Counted from the stretch's first letter, positions 1 through 8,122 are shown. The stretch is 64,000 nucleotides of DNA from CBDCUI01 sp965223115 (GCA_965223115.1 OZ244982.1:2046001-2110000), one strand, 5' to 3'. Numbers and translations: made by a program. The notes: generated by a model not told the origin, from the letters alone.

Positions 1-528
1 GGATACATGCATATTTCTGGCAGTTACATCGGTGGACAAAAACATGGAACTTGGAAATATTTTAATGCTCGAGGAGAACAATGGGGAGAAAGACTATTTG
101 AAAATGGAAAAGAAGTTACTGGCTTAATTAATTTACTCACTGCCGATTATGCATTACTAAATAAAAAAGACCATAAACTATATCTTAAAAAAAATAATAA
201 AATATATCGTAGTTATAATGTAAGACTTGATAATGAAAAAATATTAGAAGGTCAGTATGTATTGTTTTCCAAAAATAAACGCAGCAAATATTACAAAGCG
301 ATACACATTAAGCCTCAAATTGAATTAAATGGCGATAAAACTACAGGAGCTAACCATAACCTAAAAGATAATTTCATGCTCCACGGGCAACCCAATGGCT
401 TAGGCTGGGCATGGCGTCTATTAAATTTATTTAATTGGACTAATAAGAATATTGCCGTTAAGAACCAAGATATGGAAGAACTATGGAGCTTAGTAAAAGA
501 CGATACCCCGATAGAGGTTGCGCCATAA
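1..528 (+). CDS. L,D-transpeptidase-like (YkuD) protein lacking the catalytic Cys, possibly 5'-truncated by window edge
   Basis: The first 37 or so residues from the ATG at position 7 read like a MORN/YwqK-type repeat (GSY..G.KHGTWKY). Residues 45-172 follow the YkuD pattern: a KLYL..NNK.YRSY strand, an HG pair at 126-127, then NWTNKNIAV (143-151) and a C-terminal DMEELW....TPIE. In active L,D-transpeptidases the corresponding motif is DWT.GCIAV, so the GC pair carrying the nucleophile is replaced by KN. The fold is probably kept and the crosslinking activity lost. The frame is open to base 1 and MORN repeats normally come in series, so more of the gene may lie upstream. No signal peptide is visible in the part present. 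Confidence 0.6.
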   Translation, partial: GYMHISGSYIGGQKHGTWKYFNARGEQWGERLFENGKEVTGLINLLTADYALLNKKDHKLYLKKNNKIYRSYNVRLDNEKILEGQYVLFSKNKRSKYYKAIHIKPQIELNGDKTTGANHNLKDNFMLHGQPNGLGWAWRLLNLFNWTNKNIAVKNQDMEELWSLVKDDTPIEVAP

Positions 529-661
529 TAAATAGTGCTTACCATATTGGAAACAACAATAAGTATATTTTATTATACATCTAAAGATTATCTGTTACTT
601 ATGATTGCCCATTTGTCGGCTTCTATACTCATAACCTGATAATCTATTGCATGATGCAAAT

Positions 662-1102
662 ATGTCTAAACAAACTTTAAAGCCACCTATAGTAAAGCTA
701 TTTATTATTGGAGCAATTTTAAGCACATCAATATATTTTTTATTATCAAACCAAACAAACATTAAAGAGCAAAGCTTATTGCCATACATTCAATCCACTA
801 ACGAGAGCTCCTCAAATATCAATAATGAGACAATTGACAACAAAATCTCTGCAGACAATAAAGCCAAGCATTTAGCGCAACATCAGCATATTCAACAACA
901 ATTATATAAAGATTTTGAAAATGCTTTCACAAAACAATACACACCTCCCATTGAATGCATAAATCAAGAAAATTATGACCTGTCTACTGAATGCACTAAA
1001 CATTTATATGAAGCTAAACAAATCTTCAGACAAGAATATATAAAAATTCGCGGCCTACCGAAAAATGCTTTAGATATTCTTCAATTTAGCTATAAAAACT
1101 AA
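662..1102 (+). CDS. Hypothetical single-pass membrane protein
   Basis: I do not recognise this protein. It has a short cytoplasmic N-terminus (MSKQTLKPP), one hydrophobic segment at about residues 12-29, then a polar Asn/Gln/His-rich region of about 110 residues that would be periplasmic. A Cys pair lies in the C-terminal half (CINQEN and TECTKH). The frame is open upstream to a TTG at 647, but the ATG at 662 gives a normal signal-anchor start, and neither start has a clear Shine-Dalgarno. It is AT-rich like its surroundings and sits between the YkuD-like gene and a decayed gene. Confidence 0.5.
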   Translation: MSKQTLKPPIVKLFIIGAILSTSIYFLLSNQTNIKEQSLLPYIQSTNESSSNINNETIDNKISADNKAKHLAQHQHIQQQLYKDFENAFTKQYTPPIECINQENYDLSTECTKHLYEAKQIFRQEYIKIRGLPKNALDILQFSYKN

Positions 1103-1142
1103 TTTAATTTAAATACTGCTAAAATAATGCCTTGCAAATTGA

Positions 1143-1938
1143 GTGCATACCTTAATCACCAAACTGGCTAGATGTATTGCAATCTTATTATTGGTTATCC
1201 TACAGCCTGTAAGTGCAAAATAATCCAAGAACTATATAACGATACTGAATGATTCATTTGGTAAAAAAATTAATGAAAAAAGATTGAGTATTTCTGCTTA
1301 CATAGAATTTAATAATAAAAAATACTTTTCGATACAGGTAACAATGTAACAATTTTTATACATAATGTTGAAATCACTGGGATTGACTTAAAATCGCTTG
1401 ACTATGTGATAATTTCACATCGACATGAGGATCATACAACAGGTTTAACATATCTTTTAAAGATCAATCCTGAAGTCTCTGTATATGTATCAAAAGAAAA
1501 GTTTAAAATACTGGGTAGCGGTTCACCAGGAAATTTTTACCCTATTACTGAGGTTATAGAAATATTTAATGACATTTACTTATTACTAGCTACTTTAAAA
1601 ATACCAGAAGCACATGATCTAAATAAAGTTTCACTAGCTCTGAAACAAAAAAAGGATTGATATAAATAGTAGGCTGCTCACATCCTGGCATTGAAAATAT
1701 TATTGATTTAGTTATGGGTATCGACACTCGTATATATTATATTTTTGGAGGTTTTTATTTACTGCGTAAAAATACTAAACAGCTAACGGAGATATCTGAT
1801 TCATCAAAAAATAGATATAGTATATTAAATATTTCCCCTAAACATTACACAGGGGAATCCTCTTTCTCCATCTTTTCAAAAATATTTTCTGATAACTATA
1901 TTTACGCAGGTTTGGATACAGTTATTGAGTTACTATAG
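1143..1938 (+). pseudogene. Decayed secreted metallo-beta-lactamase-fold hydrolase
   Basis: Pieces of one protein appear in successive frames. A GTG at 1143 opens a signal peptide (KLARCIAILLLVILQPVSA) that meets a stop just after the predicted cleavage site. Another frame gives ITILNDSFGK and YIEFNNKKYF. A further frame gives FDTGNN and then ISHRHEDHTTGL, the HxHxDH metal motif, from 1406. After about 1655 the frame moves again to IVGCSHPGIENII and then IFGG....ISPKHYTGE to the stop at 1938. The order (LYDN-like, FDTGNN, HxHxDH, GCSHPG, GG-H, HCTGE-like) matches the family annotated as 7,8-dihydropterin-6-methyl-4-(beta-D-ribofuranosyl)aminobenzene-5'-phosphate synthase-like hydrolases. At least three indels are needed to rejoin it. 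Confidence 0.8.
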
Positions 1939-1957
1939 TATTAAATTTAGAACAGAT

Positions 1958-3115
1958 TTATTTTTTATATATTTTTTTGCCGATTAGAATAATACGAATT
2001 GCACGCTCTGCAGCATTTTCCAAGTAAATACGAGATTTTTGCAAAGCTTCTTCTAGCGTCATATCTTTTGCTGAAGCACTTTCAAGTGCATCAATACCAT
2101 GCGCAAATACCTTTTTCGCATCATCCGCCAATGCACCACCAATTGCTAAAATTGGCACATTATATTTTTTAGCAGCCTTTGCTACACCAGAAGGGGTTTT
2201 GCCAAATGCTGTTTGAAAATCAATCTTACCTTCACCTGTAATGACTAAATCAGCACCTTTAATTTGTTTGCTTAATTCAGTTGCATTTAAAACAATATCA
2301 ATACCGCTCTCTAATTTTGCATTCGCAAACGCAACCAGGCCAGCACCCAAGCCCCCAGCAGCACCGGCACCTGGCATACGCCCAACATCTTTTTTAACAT
2401 CACGTTTTAGTAATTTACTTAAGTGTCGTAGATTTTTATCCAATGTCTCAACCATTTTCGGCGTTGCACCTTTCTGTGGGCCAAATACATGCGATGCTCC
2501 TTTTTTACCGCATAAAGGATTTTCTACATCACAGGCCACAACAATTTCTGTACTGTTAATTCTAGTATCTAAATTTGTCATATCTATACGGTCAATTTTA
2601 GATAACATCCCACCCGATCCAAGTTCTTTAATAGCCCTTCCATTTGCATTAATAAACTTAACACCTAAGGCCTGAGCCATACCGACGCCGCCATCATTGG
2701 TCGCAGACCCACCAATGCCAATAATAATTTTTTGCGCACCCTTATTAATTGCATCGAGTATTAGCTGTCCTGTGCCATAAGTAGTTGTTTTAATTGGATT
2801 CTTGTCCCGGCCACTTACTAAAGGTAAGCCCGAGGCCTCAGCCATCTCTATAACTGCAGTTTCTTTACTCGCAATCCATCCATATCGAGCAATTACCAAC
2901 TTTCCAGCAGGTCCTTTGACTCGTTTTTTTACTAACTTACCATTTGCAGCATCTATCATTGATTGCACTGTGCCTTCTCCACCATCTGCCATAGGTACTT
3001 TTATACATTTCACCTTTGGTAAGACTCGCTTAATACCTTTTTCAATGGATTCAGCCACCTCAAGTGAGGTTAGATTGCCTTTGAAAGAATCAGGAGCAAT
3101 GACGATTTTTTTCAT
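1958..3115 (-). CDS. glxK: Glycerate kinase (GarK/GlxK family)
   Basis: The 385-residue product matches the usual family length. It begins with IVIAPDSFKG and continues with PMADGGEGT near residue 42, IGIGGSATNDGG near 135-146 and ITGEGKID near 290, all hallmarks of glycerate 2-kinases of the GarK/GlxK type. The reaction is ATP-dependent phosphorylation of D-glycerate to 2-phosphoglycerate, a cytosolic step of glyoxylate/glycerate salvage. In an autotroph this can recycle carbon lost as glycolate. The ATG at 3115 has no strong ribosome site. No glyoxylate carboligase or tartronate semialdehyde reductase is adjacent, so it stands alone here. Confidence 0.93.
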   Translation of the reverse strand: MKKIVIAPDSFKGNLTSLEVAESIEKGIKRVLPKVKCIKVPMADGGEGTVQSMIDAANGKLVKKRVKGPAGKLVIARYGWIASKETAVIEMAEASGLPLVSGRDKNPIKTTTYGTGQLILDAINKGAQKIIIGIGGSATNDGGVGMAQALGVKFINANGRAIKELGSGGMLSKIDRIDMTNLDTRINSTEIVVACDVENPLCGKKGASHVFGPQKGATPKMVETLDKNLRHLSKLLKRDVKKDVGRMPGAGAAGGLGAGLVAFANAKLESGIDIVLNATELSKQIKGADLVITGEGKIDFQTAFGKTPSGVAKAAKKYNVPILAIGGALADDAKKVFAHGIDALESASAKDMTLEEALQKSRIYLENAAERAIRIILIGKKIYKK

Positions 3116-3688
3116 AATAATTACAGATTATTCTTAGTTGTAGTCTGAATAGGATTATATAGTACGCAACCAGCACAAATGTACTATCAAGAAGTAGTAC
3201 TGCATTACATTAATCAACCCTAATACGCTTAGCTTAGAAAGCTGTAAGAAATCATACTGATCAATAAATTGCTCTATGAGCTCATATTTACACAGGATAA
3301 TTCATCTATTTGATACCTTCCGTCTTAGAAGCTTAACCAGCACATTTAAGCCACACAATATTTACCACCATGCCTTATTTCATCAAAGCTGCCCAACTTA
3401 GTAATAAATATCAACAAATTAAACAAACCTGCTAATTCAATTGAGCAGCACAATATAAACAACCTAGCAAAAAGTAAAATCACTTAACATTTGTTTAATC
3501 ATGAAACTATATAATTCTTATACTACTGCCACCTCAAGCAATCGAATGTTTTCCTAAAATACCTGGAAGTATTTGAGGTACAAGCCCAAATTCCTTTCAA
3601 TGAATTAAATATGCAAATTTTTTAACCTATGGTTATACTTGCAAATACACCATGATCTATAAATACTTTTCTCTAAACGGAGGGGAAA
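3116..3688. other. Non-coding gap, nothing recognised
   Basis: This AT-rich stretch of about 570 bases separates the divergent glycerate kinase and YegP-like genes. I found no open frame with protein-like composition, no tRNA and no clear terminator. The last 40 bases carry the ribosome site of the next gene. Confidence 0.5.
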
Positions 3689-4021
3689 ATGGCAGGAAAA
3701 TTTGAGATTTTTAAAGACAAAAAAGGTGAGTTTCGTTTTCGAATGAAAGCATCAAATGGTGAAATCATCTTAGCCAGCGAAGGCTATAAAGCTAAGCGTA
3801 GTTGTAAAAACGGCATCGACTGTGTAAAGAAAAATGGAAAAATAGATAAACAGTTTGAAAGAAAAACTGCGAGAAATGGAAAATCATTCTTTGTTTTAAA
3901 AGCTAAAAACCATCAGGTCGTTGGCAAGAGTGAAATGTACAATTCTACAAAAAGTATGGAAAACGGCATTAAAAGTGTTGGTAAAAATGCCGGGAGTGCA
4001 AAAATAGAAGATCTTTGCTAA
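3689..4021 (+). CDS. YegP/DUF1508 (UPF0339) family protein
   Basis: The 110-residue protein is a tandem duplication. Residues 3-52 (FEIFKDKKGEFRFRMKASNG....ASEGY....S..NGI) and 53-105 (ERKTARNGKSFFVLKAKNHQ....SEMYNS..SMENGI) follow the DUF1508 repeat, ending each time in an NGI..V.KN element. It is small, basic and soluble. The biochemical role of the family is not settled. The start is well supported by an excellent Shine-Dalgarno (GGAGGGGAAA) immediately upstream of the ATG. It is the only clearly intact cytosolic gene in this gene-poor stretch. Confidence 0.88.
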   Translation: MAGKFEIFKDKKGEFRFRMKASNGEIILASEGYKAKRSCKNGIDCVKKNGKIDKQFERKTARNGKSFFVLKAKNHQVVGKSEMYNSTKSMENGIKSVGKNAGSAKIEDLC

Positions 4022-4045
4022 CAATTTGACTATTATCTTTAGAGT

Positions 4046-4073
4046 GTAATGTGTTACACCTGTGACACATTAC
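4046..4073 (+). terminator. Inverted repeat after the YegP-like gene, possible terminator
   Basis: A perfect 9-bp stem (GTAATGTGT / ACACATTAC) with a 10-base loop begins 25 bases after the stop codon at 4021. The downstream run is CCTCTTTCC rather than a clean T tract, so termination is only moderately supported. A protein-binding palindrome is the alternative. Confidence 0.45.
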
Positions 4074-4315
4074 GCCTCTTTCCAATTCGGATTTAATTTA
4101 ATCTTTACCACTAAATCAATTTAGATAGCTATATAAATAGTCATTTTGAAATCTAGTTGAAGTATCTTGAATATAAAATTTTTAGTTGTAAGTCATTTAC
4201 CTTTTAACCACAAAAAACAGACCTTTTAGTTGACTATTGTAGTCATCCGGCCTTCTTGTAGTGATACATTACTACATCACAGAATTTTTTTAACTTATTA
4301 GATATAGGATTATCA

Positions 4316-4432
4316 ATGGTTACATTTAGTCCACTTGCTAAACTTCATCATGTTTTAGTTTCTGCAGGTTTAAACATTACTTTTATTTTACTTGCTGTAA
4401 TATTCTTTATAACAAGTATTTTTATTCTTTAA
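4316..4432 (+). CDS. Possible 38-aa single-pass membrane peptide
   Basis: An ATG at 4316 opens 38 codons. The product has a polar start with two His (KLHH) followed by a hydrophobic segment of about 20 residues (NITFILLAVIFFITSIF) ending close to the stop. An AGGA lies about 8 bases before the start. Its composition is what a small membrane protein would show, but in AT-rich DNA a hydrophobic short frame can arise by chance. No relative is recognised. Confidence 0.3.
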   Translation: MVTFSPLAKLHHVLVSAGLNITFILLAVIFFITSIFIL

Positions 4433-4444
4433 AATATTCACTTA

Positions 4445-4876
4445 CTAGCGCAATGCTGTAATCACATCTAAAATTTCGACTTTTAATTGATCAATTTCTT
4501 TATCAATAGCTTCGTAAGCTGCTGGATTTGAAGCTGCAATATCTGCATTATTTTCTTGCCAAATCTTATATAAGTGATTTGAAAGTCTTTTAATCTCTTT
4601 TGGCATGGCAAGACTTATATCTCGTAGTGCAAGCACATGCGTCCAACCGACTGTTATATCACCTCTATTATCATTTTGATGATAACGGGCAAATAACATG
4701 ACTTGTTGAAGCTCGGATAATTCTGCAATCATTTCAAACCCTGCTTGACGCACTGTTCGATTAGCCTCGGTTAACTCATTTCGATAAGTGTTATAAGCCA
4801 AGCTTGTTATTGCTACCACTAAACTGATTAGAGCAACTGCATTTTGCCGTAGTTGTTCTGAGATTCGCTCTGACAT
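4445..4876 (-). CDS. Hypothetical membrane-anchored protein
   Basis: The 143-residue protein has a polar N-terminus of 11 residues, one membrane segment at about 12-28 (NAVALISLVVAITSLAY) and then a helical charged domain. NTYRNELTEANRT follows the membrane helix and the domain ends in a heptad-like stretch (AIDKEIDQLKVEILDVI). This is the layout of small anchored proteins whose soluble helical part faces the periplasm or cytosol. No family is recognised with confidence. The ATG at 4876 is followed by conserved-looking coding sequence, and the gene diverges from the multi-pass protein at 4911, with a 34-base gap that must hold both starts. Confidence 0.6.
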   Translation of the reverse strand: MSERISEQLRQNAVALISLVVAITSLAYNTYRNELTEANRTVRQAGFEMIAELSELQQVMLFARYHQNDNRGDITVGWTHVLALRDISLAMPKEIKRLSNHLYKIWQENNADIAASNPAAYEAIDKEIDQLKVEILDVITALR

Positions 4877-4910
4877 AGTAAATTTAATTAATTCACCTTA
4901 AAATTAACTC

Positions 4911-5300
4911 GTGAATATATCAAAAAGCGTACTGATTGGTACTAGTATTTATTTGGTCTTATTCTTTGGTGAAAAAGCTATTCACTTTATTTATTTTTAT
5001 GCAAGTCATGATTTTGGCACAAGTAATCTATTACTAATTAAATCCTCCTTAATGTTAAGTTTTGCACCAATACTGGGAGGTATAGTTGCAGGATATATTA
5101 GCGGAAAAGGCTTACTTTCGGGATTTTTAGTAGGAATTATTGCAGGACTTATCGTCTTAATTTATCAACAATTCACAGGTGCCAGTCCACTTACACAAGC
5201 ATTCACTCCAAGCATTTTATTTGATGAAATGCTTGTTAAAGGCTGTATTGCTGCTGTGTCGGGAGCTACAGGTGAATTATTTAAAAATAAACGAAATTAA
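4911..5300 (+). CDS. Four-helix integral membrane protein, unknown function
   Basis: The start is a GTG at 4911. About four hydrophobic stretches are visible (residues 6-30, 43-63, 68-87 and a weaker C-terminal one around 110-122). Gly-rich helix faces such as GGIVAGYISGKGLLSGFLVGIIAG resemble the DUF5518/TIGR04086 style of small four-helix proteins. That resemblance is structural impression only. The protein ends in a basic tail (FKNKRN). It diverges from the anchored protein at 4876 and is followed by a short gap and a minus-strand secreted gene. Confidence 0.6.
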   Translation: MNISKSVLIGTSIYLVLFFGEKAIHFIYFYASHDFGTSNLLLIKSSLMLSFAPILGGIVAGYISGKGLLSGFLVGIIAGLIVLIYQQFTGASPLTQAFTPSILFDEMLVKGCIAAVSGATGELFKNKRN

Positions 5301-5387
5301 AATTATGGCTTCCTTTATACGAAAGCTACAGCTGCTTAAATGAGCTTGCTAAACAAAAAATAGCGATACAATAACTTTAATCAGAAG

Positions 5388-5639
5388 CTATCTTGATCTA
5401 TTACTAGTGGAATTTTTTTCTGTCGAACGATTATCAGCTTGTAGCCATTTATAGTAACCATCAACACCTAAAGATCTAACTTTCTGGATACGATAATTCT
5501 GTTCTTGTTGGCTTATTTGACCCAACATATGGCTTAATTGTATCTGCTGTTCTAATTGCTCAGGGGTAAGATCAGCAGCATTTGTTATTGCTGCATTAAT
5601 ACCTAAAACAGTAAGCAGAAGACACGATTGTAATTTCAC
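5388..5639 (-). CDS. Small secreted protein, unknown function
   Basis: The 83-residue product has a Sec signal peptide: MKLQ, a hydrophobic core, and ITNA-A as the probable cleavage site near residue 21. The mature part of about 60 residues is Gln-rich and helical (LTPEQLEQQIQLSHMLGQ) and ends in a Ser/Asn/Arg tail. No cysteine remains in the mature protein. I do not recognise a family. The signal peptide and the plausible helical mature region argue that it is real. Confidence 0.5.
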   Translation of the reverse strand: MKLQSCLLLTVLGINAAITNAADLTPEQLEQQIQLSHMLGQISQQEQNYRIQKVRSLGVDGYYKWLQADNRSTEKNSTSNRSR

Positions 5640-6115
5640 AAGCTATACTCCATTAAGCAAATGATAGAAGCTCTAGGCTAGCAAAACAATGTTCACTCGC
5701 GCGCGCAACAAGGATTACCGGCTTTCATCTCTAGATCGAAGGTATAGTTTTTATCTATACAATCTATCAATATTACCTCAGCAAGTCCCATATAATGTAT
5801 CAAAATTTGTAAAAACTGATCTAATTCATCGCTTGCAGATCAAGAGAATATTAACTTATTAATTTTACGGTTTGAAGTAGCATATAACCGAATATTTTTA
5901 TATAAATTAATAAGTTATAAATTAATGCCTACAATAGTTAGCCTCTCCTCCTATCCGTTAATTGCTCCTCCCTAACCTAAACAGCAAATCTTGCCAGAAA
6001 GTCCTGACCTACACTTAGGTCTTGGAGTGTACTGCAATGCTTTTTCAAACATCATTTAGAGACAAAATTTCATGCCAAATTAAGTCAATTAGCAGCTGAT
6101 TTTTGTGAGACCAGG
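5640..6115. other. Non-coding gap with AT-rich inverted repeat
   Basis: No protein-like frame longer than about 20 codons was found in this gap of nearly 480 bases. Two 12-base sequences at 5853-5864 and 5905-5916 (AACTTATTAATT and its complement) form a perfect inverted repeat 40 bases apart. In DNA this AT-rich that may be chance. A small GACCT/AGGTC hairpin is present near 6005-6025. Confidence 0.4.
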
Positions 6116-6586
6116 ATGAAAGCCCAAGCAACAGATAAACTCACTTTTTTAATTAGTATAATTATCTTACTAAGCAGCTGCTCTTACTTAGAACATATTA
6201 AGTTAAGTACTGAATATAAGGTAATAGAAAAGAATATCACTAGACCTAAACTAGTTGATGCCACTATATTTTTGGGCAGAGCACCACTCAGCAGGGCTTA
6301 TGAATATGGCTTTACTGATTTTAAAAACCATTCATTTTCATTAATATTTATAGTGCATGAGAGCAGTTTTTCTAAGAGTAATTTAAAATATTTAAATACA
6401 AGTGATCTACGTCAAGACGCATCTTCAATTAATACAGAAATCAACATATTAACTACTTTAAACAGCAATCTGCCTCAATTAAAGGAAGTCTCTTGGCAAA
6501 CAATAAACCATGCTGATTTAGAAGAAGTCAAAGAAGGATATAGACTGTTACTTGATTTTATTAGATATAAAATTCGCAGTTCATAG
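6116..6586 (+). CDS. Putative lipoprotein, unknown function
   Basis: The N-terminus has a lipoprotein signal: a hydrophobic core followed by the lipobox LSSC, with the lipidated Cys at about residue 22. The mature region of about 135 residues includes RPKLVDATIFLGRAPLSRAYEYG and a C-terminal helix (EVKEGYRLLLDFIRYKI). No conserved family was recognised. The ATG at 6116 follows an AGG-containing leader. The protein would be attached to the inner or outer membrane facing the periplasm. It is followed after 44 bases by another exported protein. Confidence 0.55.
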   Translation: MKAQATDKLTFLISIIILLSSCSYLEHIKLSTEYKVIEKNITRPKLVDATIFLGRAPLSRAYEYGFTDFKNHSFSLIFIVHESSFSKSNLKYLNTSDLRQDASSINTEINILTTLNSNLPQLKEVSWQTINHADLEEVKEGYRLLLDFIRYKIRSS

Positions 6587-6630
6587 AATTACCCTACCTA
6601 TTTTTCTGATTGGAACTAAATCTGATAAAA

Positions 6631-6954
6631 ATGGTTCCTATAATTATGCGTTTGATTTTAAACATCATAAGCTCGATGTTATTCGTAGGTAGTACATTAG
6701 TGATCCAGGCTACCGCTAAAGACCGTTACAGCTATGACGATTGCATCCTAGATCACTTAAAGAACGCTAAGCTAGATGCTGCAAGTCGTTTTATAGCTGA
6801 GGCATGTGAAGAAAATTACGGCTCTGGGCCAAGCAAAAGCATCATGACGAAAGAGCGTAGGTATAATGAGTGCTTACTAGATCATATGGTAGGAGTAGAG
6901 AGTGTCGATGCTGTAATTCGCATACGCAGGGCTTGTGAAAAAAAATTTCGTTGA
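6631..6954 (+). CDS. Secreted four-cysteine protein with an internal duplication (VF_A0006-like)
   Basis: After a signal peptide ending around IQATA, two copies of one motif follow. The first is YDDCILDHLKNAKLDAASRF with EACEENY. The second is YNECLLDHMVGVESVDAVIR with RACEKKF. Each copy has a Cys pair, giving four Cys likely paired as disulfides in the periplasm. The pattern Y..CLL.HM.G..S..A...I..AC..KF resembles proteins annotated as VF_A0006 family four-cysteine proteins in gammaproteobacteria; that name is from memory. The start may be ATG 6631 or ATG 6646, the latter giving a cleaner signal peptide. Function unknown. Confidence 0.6.
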   Translation: MVPIIMRLILNIISSMLFVGSTLVIQATAKDRYSYDDCILDHLKNAKLDAASRFIAEACEENYGSGPSKSIMTKERRYNECLLDHMVGVESVDAVIRIRRACEKKFR

Positions 6955-7044
6955 GCCTGCCTGCAGACAAATGGTTAATTTTTTAGAATAAATTTGCATT
7001 ACGAAGATTGCAATCAGATTTTAAAGGAGTATAGTGCGCCGCCG

Positions 7045-7170
7045 ATGAAAGATTTTATGTGTCAAATTAAATTATATACATGGCTTGAAACCGCGCTGTT
7101 TATGCGTGCGTGCACCATAAGATACCGCACCCCTATGCATAAATTTGAACAGGTAAAGATTGTCATATAG
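7045..7170 (+). CDS. Possible 41-aa small protein, weakly supported
   Basis: An ATG at 7045 opens 41 codons to a TAG at 7168. The product is basic with a Cys and several Met. A good AAGGAG lies upstream, but about 15 bases away, which is too far for a typical start. The frame is followed about 50 bases later by a very strong terminator, so the region is certainly a transcription unit end. It could equally be a non-coding RNA. Confidence 0.2.
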   Translation: MKDFMCQIKLYTWLETALFMRACTIRYRTPMHKFEQVKIVI

Positions 7171-7220
7171 CTAGACTTTCCAGTTTTCGGAAGGTCAAGC
7201 TCACCTTCCGGAGCAAATAA

Positions 7221-7254
7221 AAAACCCCGGTTGCGTGAGCACCGGGGTTTTTTT
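7221..7254 (+). terminator. Strong intrinsic terminator
   Basis: A GC-rich 7-bp stem (CCCCGGT / ACCGGGG) with loop TGCGTGAGC is flanked by an A tract and followed by TTTTTTT. A second hairpin (GGAAGGT / ACCTTCC) lies about 20 bases upstream. It is the strongest terminator in the window, yet the nearest upstream recognised gene ends about 270 bases earlier, which suggests a short transcript in between. Confidence 0.9.
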
Positions 7255-7335
7255 ATTCCCCTAATAAATTTTGACTTAAATAACTAACCCAACTAGAGGA
7301 GCATTAAATATTTAATGTTTTTTATAGGTGACATG

Positions 7336-7554
7336 ATGACAAATATTGAAAAAATCTTACAGGATAATGAGAGTGTACGCTTCATGTTTTTCTTATCTGG
7401 AAAACTATGGTATCGCACTGATAGTGGCTTTAAATTCCCTGTACCAATCAAAGGTTCAGGTCAATCGGTGTTTTTAAGTGAAGACCGTGCGAAACGCTTT
7501 TATCCATTTATAAAAGCTCATGCAGAAAAACTTGAAAAAGCTAAAGCTGCTTAA
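7336..7554 (+). CDS. Small conserved hypothetical protein, first of a related pair
   Basis: The protein of about 72 residues contains FMFFLSGKLWYRTDSGFKFP, then VPI.GSG....SEDRAKRF and a Lys/Ala-rich helical tail. The pattern (GK..Y....G..F.FPVPI..........E..A..F..FI) recurs in the next gene, so the two are probably paralogues. Starts are possible at ATG 7315, 7333 or 7336; a GGTG just before 7333 favours 7336. It is soluble, with no signal peptide and no cysteine. Function unknown. Confidence 0.6.
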   Translation: MTNIEKILQDNESVRFMFFLSGKLWYRTDSGFKFPVPIKGSGQSVFLSEDRAKRFYPFIKAHAEKLEKAKAA

Positions 7555-7570
7555 ATTATTTGGTGAATTT

Positions 7571-7855
7571 ATGGACACTGCAACATTTATGTATAACGGT
7601 AAAACTAAGTTTTTACGCTACCAACACGGTATTGCGTACTATGCATTACCTGTGCCTTACAGCAAGATGTTATACAGCTTTCCTGTACCTATAAACGACT
7701 TAAAAGATGGGCTGTTTGAAGCAGAAGCTAAAACTATTTCTTTTATAAAATATATTGACAAAGCCATTCAGGAAGGCACTCTTTGCATAACTTCCTATCA
7801 GGCTAGTTTAATACAAGGAGATCGATATGAAAAAATCAAAAAGATTGCCGGTTAG
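7571..7855 (+). CDS. Small conserved hypothetical protein, second of a related pair
   Basis: The ATG at 7571 gives MDTATFMYNGKTKFLRYQHG, followed by YALPVPYSKMLYSFPVPINDL and a helix (KTISFIKYIDKAIQEG). It shares the GK..F....G and FPVPI patterns and the spacing to the C-terminal helix with the preceding product. The frame is open upstream inside the previous gene, but that part is Lys/Leu-rich and not conserved-looking. Its 3' end overlaps the next small gene by 29 bases, so the three are very likely cotranscribed. Function unknown. Confidence 0.55.
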   Translation: MDTATFMYNGKTKFLRYQHGIAYYALPVPYSKMLYSFPVPINDLKDGLFEAEAKTISFIKYIDKAIQEGTLCITSYQASLIQGDRYEKIKKIAG

Positions 7856-7982
7856 GAATTTGTTACATGACCATCCATTATTACGCAAAGGAGGTATACA
7901 CCTAAAAAGCAATAAATCCAAAAGGCGCGATGCAAAACTACGCATAAAAAAAGAGTGGCTTCCTCAAAATGCATTTAGATAA
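7827..7982 (+). CDS. 51-aa highly basic small protein (HPLLRKGG motif)
   Basis: The start has an excellent Shine-Dalgarno (AAGGAG, 6 bases before ATG 7827). The 51-residue product is very basic: RLPVRNLLHDHPLLRKGG, then H.KSNKSKRRDAK and KKEW. The HP.LRKGG.H.KS...KR arrangement resembles small conserved proteins of gammaproteobacteria that I cannot name with certainty, and the LLHD start faintly recalls ArfA. The charge suggests RNA or ribosome binding (inference). It overlaps the end of the upstream gene and is followed by a terminator hairpin at 8123. Confidence 0.6.
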   Translation: MKKSKRLPVRNLLHDHPLLRKGGIHLKSNKSKRRDAKLRIKKEWLPQNAFR

Positions 7983-8122
7983 ATGCAGTTTGGAGAAGTC
8001 ATTCTAAAATGATTTAAGTAATGAAGGCTTTTATAATTTACAGTTTGTTATTATCTAATATCAATAGATATTTTAATTTTAAATAAAATATAAATTGTTT
8101 CAATATATATTGCTATTGCAAG

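Noticed and set aside
5853..5916. 12-base perfect inverted repeat, 40 bases apart
   Set aside because: Only A and T apart from one C/G, so it can easily arise by chance in this AT-rich gap.
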